From assembly GCA_964639525.1 (NCBI GenBank), contig CAZXDS010000084.1:1-13964 (forward strand): DNA of 13,964 nucleotides. Direction: 5' to 3'. A model generated the notes under the pieces. That model was not told where the DNA came from, did no database searches, and saw only the letters and a list, made by a program, of their open reading frames with translations. Made by a program: the position numbers and the translations under genes. This document shows, in pieces, positions 6,248 through 13,964 of the stretch; positions within the stretch are counted from its first letter, which is position 1, and each line of letters begins with the position of its first letter. The DNA is from CAZXDS01 sp964639525 (lineage in GTDB: Bacteria > Bacteroidota > Ignavibacteria > Ignavibacteriales > Melioribacteraceae).

Positions 6248-7648
6248 ATGTCGAAAACAAAAATACTAATCAAAGATTATCTGCTCTATTTTGTTGGGAA
6301 TTCCTCAACGAGATTTATCACCCTTTTACTTCTTCCGTTTTTCACAAAAACTTTAACAAGGGAGGAATACGGATATTTTGAAATAATAAACGCCACTATT
6401 TTAATACTTGTTCCGATAATTTCACTTCAACTTTCAGAAGCTGTTTTACGTTTTAAGCTAGATAAAAAAGAATCCGCTGAAAAAACAAACGTAATTGAGA
6501 CAATTACATCAATACTAATAGTAACGGCTGTAATTTCAAACATTCTTTTTATAACAATTACCGAATTTGTCAGCATACAATACAAAGTAGAAATTATTCT
6601 TTTTTTCAATACTTTTTACGCTTCAAGCTATTTGATGAGAATCGCACGAGGCTTGGGCAAGCGGGCTTTATACAGTTCATCTAATGTTCTCTACAGTTTA
6701 ATTCTTGCTTTGGCTGCTGCATATTTTTATTTAACAAACGATTTAACATTAAATAATGTTTTTAATATTTATTCAATTGCTAATTTTATAATTTCAATTT
6801 ATTTGATATTAAAAATCGGGATACGCAATTTATTTACATTTTCAAAAATCGAATTTAAGTATTTCCCCATTCTTCTCGCATACTCAGTTCCGCTGCTTAT
6901 GGAAGCAATGAATCTTTGGGTTATGGATTTATCCGACAGATTTATAATTAAATTTTATATTGGACTTGATGCCGTTGGAGTTTACGGCGTAGCTTACAAA
7001 TTGGGAATTTCAATTTATTTTCTTCAGATTATTTTTAATCTGATTTGGCAGGAAGAATCATTTAAAGACCACGATAATAACAAAGTACCGGTTAGAAATG
7101 CTTTTATTTTTAACAATTTGGCGAAACTTCTTTTTTCAGCTTTCACTGTTTTGCTGCCGTTTTTCGATTTATACATTAAACTGTTTGTTGACAAAAGATA
7201 CGCCGATGCTTCTTCATATTTGGCACTAATTCTCGGCGGAATAATTTTCTCTTCGTTGTCATCTTTTTGGGGAATAAAGTATCAGGTAAGCAAAAATACC
7301 AAAGGTTCGTTATTCACTTCTCTTATCGGCGGAGCTGCAAATATCGCATTAAATATTTTACTTGTTCCTGTAATCGGTTTATATGGAGCTGCACTATCAA
7401 CCTTTATCAGCTTTTTTATAATCTTTATAATAAGAATTCGTAATTCGAAATTTTATATTGATACTGACCTGATAAATATTAAATCTTTGATTTTCGGGTT
7501 TATCATTTCGCTGATATTTGGAGTTGTTATTAGTTTTAATACTCCGTTTATTGACTATATATTACTTGTTCTCGGCTGTATATTTTCATTGGCATACAAT
7601 AAGGAATTAATTATAAAAATTTATTCAACTGTAACCGGAAAAGCTTGA
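6248..7648 (+). CDS. wzx: Wzx-type polysaccharide flippase
   Basis: A polytopic inner-membrane protein of 466 residues, the usual size for Wzx/RfbX transporters, which flip undecaprenyl-diphosphate-linked glycans from the cytoplasmic to the periplasmic face. The N-terminal block GNSSTRFITLLLLPFFTKTL then REEYGYFEI is typical of the family: a membrane segment followed by a short loop with a conserved Tyr-Gly. Hydrophobic segments alternate with short loops to the end, about 12 to 14 in all; a late segment with LVPVIGLYGAALSTF matches the C-terminal Polysacc_synt region. The frame is open back to 6047, but that extension runs over the divergent glycosyltransferase gene, so the ATG at 6248 is chosen. 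It is the first gene of the operon and overlaps the next by one base (TGATG). Confidence 0.9.
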   Translation: MSKTKILIKDYLLYFVGNSSTRFITLLLLPFFTKTLTREEYGYFEIINATILILVPIISLQLSEAVLRFKLDKKESAEKTNVIETITSILIVTAVISNILFITITEFVSIQYKVEIILFFNTFYASSYLMRIARGLGKRALYSSSNVLYSLILALAAAYFYLTNDLTLNNVFNIYSIANFIISIYLILKIGIRNLFTFSKIEFKYFPILLAYSVPLLMEAMNLWVMDLSDRFIIKFYIGLDAVGVYGVAYKLGISIYFLQIIFNLIWQEESFKDHDNNKVPVRNAFIFNNLAKLLFSAFTVLLPFFDLYIKLFVDKRYADASSYLALILGGIIFSSLSSFWGIKYQVSKNTKGSLFTSLIGGAANIALNILLVPVIGLYGAALSTFISFFIIFIIRIRNSKFYIDTDLINIKSLIFGFIISLIFGVVISFNTPFIDYILLVLGCIFSLAYNKELIIKIYSTVTGKA

Positions 7649-8478
7649 TGCAGCCTGATAATAAACATCTCGTTTCAGTAATCATTCCTGCATTCAATTC
7701 AGGTAAATTTATCCGCGAAACAATTGAATCTGTGCTAAATCAAACATATAATAATTTTGAAATTATTGTTGTGGATGACGGTTCGACCGACGATACTATT
7801 TCAATTTTAAAGAATTTAGAGTTAAATGATAAAAGACTTACTTATTACCAAATTGAACACAGCGGAAGACCGGCTGTTCCACGTAATTTCGGTATTAAAA
7901 AATCGAATGGTGAACTTATTGCTTTCCTTGATGCCGATGATATTTGGGTTAAAAACAAATTAGAAAAACAACTAACAGAGTTTAAGAAACATCCGGATTA
8001 TATTTTTATTTATTCAATGAGCGTTACTTTCGGCGACGTAAATTTATTTTCCAAAAATTATGAGGTTTTACCGCTGCTTCATAAAGCTGTTAAAAACAAA
8101 ACGGATCTTTTGAAAATCGGGAATACAATTACTTGTTCTTCCGTTTTAGTTAAAAAAGAAGCACTTCTGAAAGTAAGCGGCTTTGACGAAGATGAAAATC
8201 TTAAAGCCGTTGAAGATTATGATTTGTGGATACGACTAAGCGAATTCGGTACTTTCGGTTTTATACCGAAAATTCTCACTTATTACAGAGTTCACAAGAG
8301 TCAGTCGTCGGCGGATTGGCAGACTAAACAGGACAGACTTAAATATTTATCCGACAAAAGGAATTTGAATTTACCCGTTTATAAGTACTACAGAAACAAG
8401 GGAATTCTGTTTTTGCTTGCACGAAATATTGTTCATTATTTTAATTATTTGATTGTTAAATTGTTTATTAAAAATTGA
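7648..8478 (+). CDS. Family 2 glycosyltransferase
   Basis: A cytoplasmic GT-A glycosyltransferase of 276 residues that probably extends the lipid-linked repeat unit. It has the opening strand VSVIIPAFNS, donor-binding VVDDGSTDDT (DDGS at 43-46), the metal-binding FLDADD (DADD at 95-98), and the acceptor-side ED pair in VEDYDLW (189-190), which usually supplies the catalytic base. The last 25 residues are hydrophobic and basic and may attach it to the membrane. The donor sugar cannot be told. The ATG overlaps the flippase stop as TGATG. A TTG three bases upstream is also in frame, but the ATG is preferred. Confidence 0.92.
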   Translation: MQPDNKHLVSVIIPAFNSGKFIRETIESVLNQTYNNFEIIVVDDGSTDDTISILKNLELNDKRLTYYQIEHSGRPAVPRNFGIKKSNGELIAFLDADDIWVKNKLEKQLTEFKKHPDYIFIYSMSVTFGDVNLFSKNYEVLPLLHKAVKNKTDLLKIGNTITCSSVLVKKEALLKVSGFDEDENLKAVEDYDLWIRLSEFGTFGFIPKILTYYRVHKSQSSADWQTKQDRLKYLSDKRNLNLPVYKYYRNKGILFLLARNIVHYFNYLIVKLFIKN

Positions 8479-9575
8479 AAACGAAAAAAAAACAAAATAT
8501 CCTAATTATCACATCACGAGCCGATTTCGGCGGCGGACCCGAACATATTTATCAGTTGATAAATCAATTGATAAATGAATATAATTTTTTTATTGCCTGC
8601 CCGAAAGATTTTCCGTATTACGAACGTTACACACAATTGATTGGGAAAGAAAATATTTTTGAAATTCCGCATAGGAAAATAAATGTCTTTTCAATTCTTA
8701 AACTTTCATCATTTATCGGTAAAAACAAAATTGACTTAATTCATTCGCACGGAAAAGGTGCGGGAATATATTCGCGTTTGTTGTTCTTTTTAACCGGGAA
8801 ACCAATTGTTCATACTTTTCACGGTGTTCACATCGAACAATATTCAAAACCGGCAAAAACATTATACTTAATTTTGGAAAAGTTTTTCTCTCTGCTTACC
8901 TCAAAATTTATTTCCGTTTCAAATTCTGAAAAAGAAAAAATACAAAGCAGCGGAATTGTTAACGAGAGCAAAATAACGGTAATTCACAACGGCGTTAATA
9001 TTCCGCAACATACTAAACTTACTTTTTCCGATGAACTAAATCTTCTTTTAATCACGCGGGATGACCCGCAGAAAAACAACATTACCGCCGTTAAAATTGC
9101 AAAGTTACTTTCGGAAGATGCACAAATTACAAACGTAACATTAAACGTAATCGGCAGCGGATTGGAATCACTTGCCGCAACCGCCGAAAAGGAAGGGATT
9201 AGCAATTTAATTAAACTGCACGGAGCCAAAACAGAACTAACGGAATATTTTACAAAAGCGGATTTCTACATTAACAGTTCACTCGCCGAAGGACTTTCGC
9301 TTTCAATTTTAGAAGCAATGGCATACGGCTTGCCGATTATTGCTTCGCGTGTAACCGGAAACATTGATATTGTAAAAGATAACATAAACGGATTCCTTTT
9401 TGAACTTGACAAACCGGAAGAGGTAATTGAAAAAATTGTTGAGTGTAAATTAAATCAAAAATTATATCAGAAAATTTCATCAAATAACATAAATTTGATA
9501 AAAGAATATTTTTCAGTTCAACTAATGGCTGAAAAAACAAAAAATGTTTATTCGGAAATTTTGAAATATGAATAA
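8475..9575 (+). CDS. Family 4 glycosyltransferase, TTG start
   Basis: A GT-B glycosyltransferase of 366 residues. The N-terminal Rossmann half opens with NILIITSRADFGGGPEHIY (8-26) and has HSHGKGAG (90-97) and HTFHGVH (113-119), typical acceptor-side loops. The C-terminal half begins after HNGVN (171-175) and carries the donor-binding EX7E motif, EGLSLSILE (272-280). No ATG lies near the N-terminus, and losing residues before position 8 would remove the first beta strand, so the TTG at 8475 is the start. It overlaps the preceding stop as TTGA, the counterpart of the common ATGA junction. No Shine-Dalgarno site is seen, so translation probably depends on coupling. The sugar is unknown. Confidence 0.91.
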   Translation: MKTKKKQNILIITSRADFGGGPEHIYQLINQLINEYNFFIACPKDFPYYERYTQLIGKENIFEIPHRKINVFSILKLSSFIGKNKIDLIHSHGKGAGIYSRLLFFLTGKPIVHTFHGVHIEQYSKPAKTLYLILEKFFSLLTSKFISVSNSEKEKIQSSGIVNESKITVIHNGVNIPQHTKLTFSDELNLLLITRDDPQKNNITAVKIAKLLSEDAQITNVTLNVIGSGLESLAATAEKEGISNLIKLHGAKTELTEYFTKADFYINSSLAEGLSLSILEAMAYGLPIIASRVTGNIDIVKDNINGFLFELDKPEEVIEKIVECKLNQKLYQKISSNNINLIKEYFSVQLMAEKTKNVYSEILKYE

Positions 9576-10701
9576 GTCCAAATTAAAAACGGCGATAATA
9601 CACGAGTGGTTTGTAAATTACATGGGCTCGGAAAAAGTTGTGGAATCTTTCTGCAATATTTTACCTGATGCCGATATTTTTTCACTCGTTGATTTTTTGG
9701 ATGATGATTTGCGGCAAAAAATTTTAAAAGGTAAAAAAGCAAAAACCAGCATTATCCAAAAACTTCCGTTTGCCGAAAAACATCACCGGCTTTATCTCGG
9801 GTTGTTTCCATTTGCAATTGAGCAGCTTGATATTTCCGGATACGATGTAATTCTTTCGAGTTCGCATGCTGTAGCAAAGGGAGTTTTGTCCAATGCTAAT
9901 CAGCTGCATATCAGCTATGTTCACACACCAATCAGGTATGCTTGGGATTTGTATCACCAATATTTAACAGATGCCGAATTGGGTTTTAACTTAAAAGGCT
10001 TGATTGCACGAAAAATACTGCACAAAATTCGCCTTTGGGATGTCAGCACTCCGAACAGAGTTGACTATTTTTTGGCAAATTCAAAACATATTGCAAAGAG
10101 AATAAAAAAAATATACAATCGTGATGCCGATGTAATTTATCCGCCGGTTGACGTTAACAATTTTTCAGTCAACAGCAGCAAGGACAATTACTATATGACA
10201 GCCGCTCGATTTGTTCCTTACAAAAAAGTGGATTTAATTGTTGAAGCATTTTCAAAAATGCCGGACAAAAAATTGGTCGTGGTCGGAAGCGGTCCTGATA
10301 AGGAAAAAATAAAATCCATTGCCGGAAAAAATATTGAATTCACCGGATATTTAGACTCTGATAAATTAAACGAATATATGGGCAAAGCAAAAGCGTTTTT
10401 ATTTGCTGCCGAAGAAGATTTCGGGATTACAATTGTAGAAGCACAGGCGTGCGGAACACCTGTTATAGCCTACAAAACCGGCGGTGCTTCCGAAACTGTT
10501 GTTGATAATCAAACGGGAATTTTGTTCAACAAACAAACCACCGATTCAATTATTGATGCGGTAGTTAAGTTTGAAAAACAATCGGATAAATTCGATTCGA
10601 ACGTTATCAGAAAGCATTCGGAAATATTTTCAAGAAAAAATTTTGAAGTAGCAATTAATAATTATATTAATCAAAAATCGGAAATTTTCTTTAATCAATA
10701 G
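9568..10701 (+). CDS. Family 4 glycosyltransferase, WbaZ-like
   Basis: A second GT-B enzyme of 377 residues, unlike its neighbour in the N-terminal half. Its signature is HEWFVNYMGSEKVVE (12-26), followed by ISYVHTPIRYAWD (115-127), as in WbaZ-type and mannosyltransferase-like family 4 proteins that build O-antigen and exopolysaccharide repeats. The donor half starts near VIYPPVDVNNF (189-199) and has ARFVPYKK (213-220) and the EX7E motif EDFGITIVE (283-291), then ACGTPVIAYKTGG. The start overlaps the previous gene by eight bases and the next gene begins 13 bases after its stop, so it sits inside the operon. A mannose donor is plausible by family only. Confidence 0.92.
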   Translation: MNKSKLKTAIIHEWFVNYMGSEKVVESFCNILPDADIFSLVDFLDDDLRQKILKGKKAKTSIIQKLPFAEKHHRLYLGLFPFAIEQLDISGYDVILSSSHAVAKGVLSNANQLHISYVHTPIRYAWDLYHQYLTDAELGFNLKGLIARKILHKIRLWDVSTPNRVDYFLANSKHIAKRIKKIYNRDADVIYPPVDVNNFSVNSSKDNYYMTAARFVPYKKVDLIVEAFSKMPDKKLVVVGSGPDKEKIKSIAGKNIEFTGYLDSDKLNEYMGKAKAFLFAAEEDFGITIVEAQACGTPVIAYKTGGASETVVDNQTGILFNKQTTDSIIDAVVKFEKQSDKFDSNVIRKHSEIFSRKNFEVAINNYINQKSEIFFNQ

Positions 10702-10714
10702 TAATTGAATAACA

Positions 10715-12103
10715 ATGAGTAAAAAATTTATTTCCGTTCTGCGCCTTGCAACCGATTTGGCAATAATAAATATTTCGTTTATTCTTGCTGCGGTTTTTGC
10801 ACAATCGTGGGACACATTGTTAGAACGGCAATATATGTTTGTTCTTCTTTTGCTCTCAAACATTCTTTGGCTTGTTACCGCTCGTGCAACAAAATTGAAT
10901 TCCGATATCAGCAGTCGCTCTTTAACTTCGGAAAGCATAACGCTGTTCAACAATATTTTTATTCAGATTACTGTTTTTGTTTTTTTCATTTTTACAATTA
11001 AGGAAGATTTATTTACAAGAAATTTCATACTCTATTTTAGTGTATGCAGCTATTTTTTAATTTTATCAAAAAGTTTTCTTTTAAAAAAGATAATCACAAA
11101 TGCACGGGCAAAAGGAAAGAATCTCCGAAAAGTTGTAATAATAGGCTACAACGAAACGGGGATTAATTTTAAAAATTCAATTATTGATAATTTAAATTAT
11201 GGTTATCAGTTTCTTGGTTTTATAGATTCAAATAAATCGGCTAAAATTGTTGCGGGCATAAATGAATTTGAATCGTTCTTAAGCACACATAATATTGACG
11301 AAGTCATTATTGCACTTAACATAAAAGACTTTGAAACAATTCAAAAAGTTCTACGAATATGCGACAAAACCGCCGTGAAATCTTTTATCATTCCCGATTA
11401 CTTTCAACTTCTTTCAAATAAATTTCAATTGGATATGCTCGGTAATTACCCGATTATCACTGTCAGGAATAATCCTTTGGAAGAGTTTCACTGGAGATTA
11501 TTAAAAAGAACTTTTGATTTTTTGCTTTCGACAGTTTTACTAATTACGGTTTTCTCATGGCTATTTCTTATAATCGGTTTAATAATTAAATTTACTTCGA
11601 AAGGCTCAATATTTTTTATTCAGGACCGAGTTGGAAAAGACAATGAAATTTTCAAATGCTACAAATTCCGCACAATGACTGTGGAAGCAAGCAACAAAAA
11701 AAATTCAAACATTCCGGTTTTAGTGGAAGACCCGAGAATAACGAAAATCGGAAAACTTTTACGAAGGAGTAATTTGGACGAAATTCCGCAGATATTTAAT
11801 GTACTGAAAGGCGAAATGTCAATCGTAGGTCCGCGTCCGCATGCAATTCCGTTTGATAAAAATTACGGCGAAATTGTTGATGAAATCCGGCTGCGGCACA
11901 GAGTAAAACCGGGAATAACCGGCTGGGCACAAATTCACGGATTGCGCGGCGATGTTTTCGATTTGAACGAACAAATAATTAGAACGAAGAAACGAATTGA
12001 ATTTGATATTTGGTATATTGAAAATTGGTCGTTCAAATTAGATTTACAAATTATTGCACGAACAATTTATCAGATTTTAACCGGCAGAAACAAAGGAACG
12101 TAA
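10715..12103 (+). CDS. WcaJ-type undecaprenyl-phosphate sugar-phosphate transferase
   Basis: Starts glycan assembly by moving a hexose-1-phosphate, often glucose, from UDP-sugar to undecaprenyl phosphate at the cytoplasmic face. The 462 residues follow the large polyprenyl-transferase layout. There are four or so N-terminal membrane segments (about 8-125), a Rossmann-like middle domain (KVVIIGYNETG at 139-149), a membrane or re-entrant segment (about 265-292), and the catalytic domain. That domain shows KFRTM (317-321), DPRITKIGKLLRR (339-351), the catalytic Asp-Glu in SNLDEIPQ (355-356), MSIVGPRPHA (368-377) and the PGITGWAQI-HGLRGD block (399-412). All conserved residues I can check are present. 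It is last in the operon although it acts first. It faces the ligase gene convergently. Confidence 0.94.
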   Translation: MSKKFISVLRLATDLAIINISFILAAVFAQSWDTLLERQYMFVLLLLSNILWLVTARATKLNSDISSRSLTSESITLFNNIFIQITVFVFFIFTIKEDLFTRNFILYFSVCSYFLILSKSFLLKKIITNARAKGKNLRKVVIIGYNETGINFKNSIIDNLNYGYQFLGFIDSNKSAKIVAGINEFESFLSTHNIDEVIIALNIKDFETIQKVLRICDKTAVKSFIIPDYFQLLSNKFQLDMLGNYPIITVRNNPLEEFHWRLLKRTFDFLLSTVLLITVFSWLFLIIGLIIKFTSKGSIFFIQDRVGKDNEIFKCYKFRTMTVEASNKKNSNIPVLVEDPRITKIGKLLRRSNLDEIPQIFNVLKGEMSIVGPRPHAIPFDKNYGEIVDEIRLRHRVKPGITGWAQIHGLRGDVFDLNEQIIRTKKRIEFDIWYIENWSFKLDLQIIARTIYQILTGRNKGT

Positions 12104-12104
12104 G

Positions 12105-12134
12105 CAAAATTTTCAAAGTTTTGAGAAAATTTTG
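12105..12134. repeat. Perfect 10-base inverted repeat between convergent genes
   Basis: CAAAATTTTC (12105-12114) and GAAAATTTTG (12125-12134) form a perfect 10-base-pair stem around a 10-base loop, starting one base after the stop of the transferase gene. It is nearly all A-T pairs and no T-run follows, so as a terminator it would be weak. A second small hairpin, AATAAT/ATTATT (12189-12203), overlaps the end of the ligase gene. The pair probably marks the 3' ends of the two convergent transcripts. Confidence 0.4.
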
Positions 12135-12201
12135 AGGGAGCACGAAAACTCTATTTCATTCTATCAAATTGGTAAGGAGTAATTACAAAATAATCGAATT
12201 A

Positions 12202-13964
12202 TTAATTTTCCATTTTCATTTTTTGCATCGCAACAACAAGCCCAACCAAAAACCAGATTAGCGTAAGTATTTCCTGATCGCCAAAATTCCACTCGGTTAA
12301 ACCGGCAACAAGAAACGAAATATACGCTCCCATAAATCCTAACGCTGCTGTTTGTGCAAAACCGTTTTTTGAATATTTTTTAACATTTTGGAAAAATACA
12401 ACAAAGACCTTGAATAACAAGAGCATTGCCATAAGAAAACCGAACGCACCGAGAATCACAAGAAAATGAACATAGTTGTTGTGCATGTGTCCTTGAATTT
12501 CTTTATCGAACGGACGCTTGTAATGCCGGTATAGATTTGCGAGGTCAATATCACCTACACCGAAAATCGGATGATCAGCAAACATTTTAAATCCGGCTCG
12601 CCAAAAAGCAAGTCTGTTTGCATTTGAACTTAGATACGGATCAAAAATTGAAGCAAGTCTGCTTGTTCTTAAATGCGCCGCAAATAATGTATCACCGCTG
12701 AATATCACGTTTCGCGGATTGTAATTAAACGAATAATTTTTTTGCACTTTAATTGTCGAATCGGCAAACTGTAATTCTGCGAACTCACCGCCGAGGAACA
12801 CTGCATATAAATTATTTTTGCTTTTAATGATTTTTAAAATTCTCGGCAGCGAACTTTTATATTTTTTTTCAATTTTTAATTCGGGATTTGTTACATAAAC
12901 ATTGTCCTTAGTCTGCAAAACAATTTTATCATCAAATTTATTTATCGATGTAAGTTTTCCGTCGGGCGGAATAAATGTTGATTTACTAATAATTTGATTT
13001 TGCTCTTTGTTAAATTTCAAAGCCACAGCATTCCGGTTGCCATCATATAAAATCAATACACTGTCCGCCGTAACTATTTTAGTGTAACCCTTAAATTGAG
13101 GAAACACTTTTTGCGATGATAAATCCGACGGATTGTTAAATACAGTTAAACCCGAATCGGAATCAATAATAAATAAACTTTTCTTTACAGCGGCAAAATC
13201 CTTTGTCATTCCTTTCGACATCAGTTCCCCGAGTTGAGTAAAACCGTTATCAGCATTTTTTTTTAGCAAAACAAACCTTGTGTCAATTAGGCTTGCGGCA
13301 TAATAGTCATTTACCCAATGCTTAAAATCTATTACAGGCGATGCAAATTTAATAATACCGGAAAGACTATCGTGGTCAAATATTTCCAATCCACCGGTGT
13401 AATCCGAAACATATAATTCTCCGTCAAATGAACTTAAGTTGTAAATTTGTCCTTTCGTTTTTACTTCCGAAACTTTTGTAACATTTCCTTTCATTGAAAA
13501 AACTTCAACTTTGCTGATTGTTTCTTGAGTAAATGCAACAATCAAAATGCCGACTGCAAGAACAGCCAAATACACATATTTTCTTTTCAACAAAATTATT
13601 ACAAAAATGCCCGCTGCAAAACCAATCCAGCCTGTTCTTTTAAAAGTTGCGAGAAGCGACAACACAGTTATTAAAAATGCACCGGTAAACAAAAGTCGCT
13701 TTTTAAAATTTATTTTTTTTTGAATTACAAACGGAAATAAAATCATTGCCGTAAAACTGAATAGTTCGCTCGTAGTAATCGGATATTGAAAGAGAAACGG
13801 ACCGGAACCGTTCATCTGAAACAGTCCCCGAAGATAAAAAGAATATGAACGCCACAAATACAAAAATGAACTTAGCAATGAAAAACTAATAAAAACATAA
13901 ATTGCAGTTTTAAATCTCTTTGAATCTTTAACCACAAAAGTTACTACATATACAACGGGTATTA
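12202..13964 (-). CDS. O-antigen ligase/polymerase (Wzy_C type), 5' partial, propeller insert
   Basis: Polytopic membrane enzyme that transfers or polymerises undecaprenyl-linked glycan in the periplasm. The frame has no stop up to base 13964, so the N-terminus is outside the window; a GTG at 13935 is only the first in-frame start codon seen. Numbered from that GTG, hydrophobic segments lie near 10-28, 56-71, 82-97, 102-116 and 119-136. The arginine motif FKRTGWIGF (98-106) matches the RG[AT]W region of WaaL/Wzy. The Wzy_C block follows at about 439-505, with NRLAFWRAGFKMFADHPIFG (440-459) and GHMHNNYVHFL (482-492), holding the conserved Arg446 and His485. Two or three closing helices end at 577. 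Between the two halves, about 290 residues of non-membrane beta-rich sequence are inserted. Whether it is a ligase, a polymerase or a protein O-glycosylase cannot be told. It converges on the glycan operon and probably completes its pathway. Confidence 0.87.
   Translation of the reverse strand, partial: IPVVYVVTFVVKDSKRFKTAIYVFISFSLLSSFLYLWRSYSFYLRGLFQMNGSGPFLFQYPITTSELFSFTAMILFPFVIQKKINFKKRLLFTGAFLITVLSLLATFKRTGWIGFAAGIFVIILLKRKYVYLAVLAVGILIVAFTQETISKVEVFSMKGNVTKVSEVKTKGQIYNLSSFDGELYVSDYTGGLEIFDHDSLSGIIKFASPVIDFKHWVNDYYAASLIDTRFVLLKKNADNGFTQLGELMSKGMTKDFAAVKKSLFIIDSDSGLTVFNNPSDLSSQKVFPQFKGYTKIVTADSVLILYDGNRNAVALKFNKEQNQIISKSTFIPPDGKLTSINKFDDKIVLQTKDNVYVTNPELKIEKKYKSSLPRILKIIKSKNNLYAVFLGGEFAELQFADSTIKVQKNYSFNYNPRNVIFSGDTLFAAHLRTSRLASIFDPYLSSNANRLAFWRAGFKMFADHPIFGVGDIDLANLYRHYKRPFDKEIQGHMHNNYVHFLVILGAFGFLMAMLLLFKVFVVFFQNVKKYSKNGFAQTAALGFMGAYISFLVAGLTEWNFGDQEILTLIWFLVGLVVAMQKMKMEN
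12622..13494 (-). other. Predicted seven-bladed beta-propeller domain inside the ligase
   Basis: Residues about 148-438 of the ligase frame (counted from the GTG at 13935) hold no membrane segment. They show about seven units of roughly 41 residues, each of the form hydrophobic strand, D/N-G turn, strand with YV or LF, and strand with D or F at its end. The clearest are SSFDGELYVSDYTGGLEIFD (168-187) and VKKSLFIIDSDSGLTVFN (250-267), which resemble LVIVD repeats. The others begin near 203, 284, 328, 365 and 407. The first strands (VEVFSMKG and VSEVKTKG) could close the ring with the last unit, which puts the two ends side by side, as an insertion in a loop requires. The neighbouring helices place it in the periplasm. 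Blade count and fold are my reading of the pattern. Confidence 0.62.

Noticed and set aside
13933..13935. GTG as the true start of the ligase
   Set aside because: The frame stays open with hydrophobic codons to the window edge, and the family has further N-terminal membrane segments, so the gene is simply cut by the window.

Overview
The window is A+T-rich, gene-dense bacterial DNA. Several features suggest the Bacteroidota/Chlorobiota group, most likely an Ignavibacteria-like lineage: low G+C, few clear Shine-Dalgarno sites, a TANNTTTG-like -7 element, and RecG, NadK and WaaE-like proteins of the type seen in that group. No rRNA or tRNA is present, so the assignment is an inference.

Left part (1-1267): a Rho-independent terminator at 78-112, preceded by a possible tail of an off-window gene. 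Next comes a possible 45-residue one-helix membrane protein (259-396). A minus-strand gene (441-1067) follows, encoding a winged-helix protein whose C-terminal half resembles the N-terminal domain of Mrr restriction proteins, but with no nuclease domain.

Centre (1268-6176): recG (plus strand) faces a minus-strand group. In transcription order this is a WaaE-like family 2 glycosyltransferase, nadK (4-base overlap) and an exported thioredoxin-fold protein with a single active-site cysteine (1-base gap). At its end lies a low-G+C reading frame with an in-frame stop at codon 5; its C-terminus recalls short HipA N-terminal-like proteins. A cluster of inverted repeats separates it from recG.

Right part (6248-13964): a tightly packed plus-strand surface-glycan operon. 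It encodes a Wzx-type flippase, a family 2 glycosyltransferase, two family 4 glycosyltransferases and a WcaJ-type polyprenyl-phosphate sugar-phosphate transferase. Read as a pathway, the transferase loads the first sugar phosphate on undecaprenyl phosphate, the glycosyltransferases extend it in the cytoplasm, and the flippase moves it to the periplasm. A convergent O-antigen ligase/polymerase (Wzy_C type) at the window edge could then polymerise it or transfer it to an acceptor.

The most unusual item is that ligase. Between its RTGW-containing membrane segment and its conserved second catalytic loop it carries about 290 extra residues that read as a seven-bladed, LVIVD-like beta-propeller, predicted to hang in the periplasm. 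The ligase frame stays open to the last base, so its N-terminus lies outside the window.
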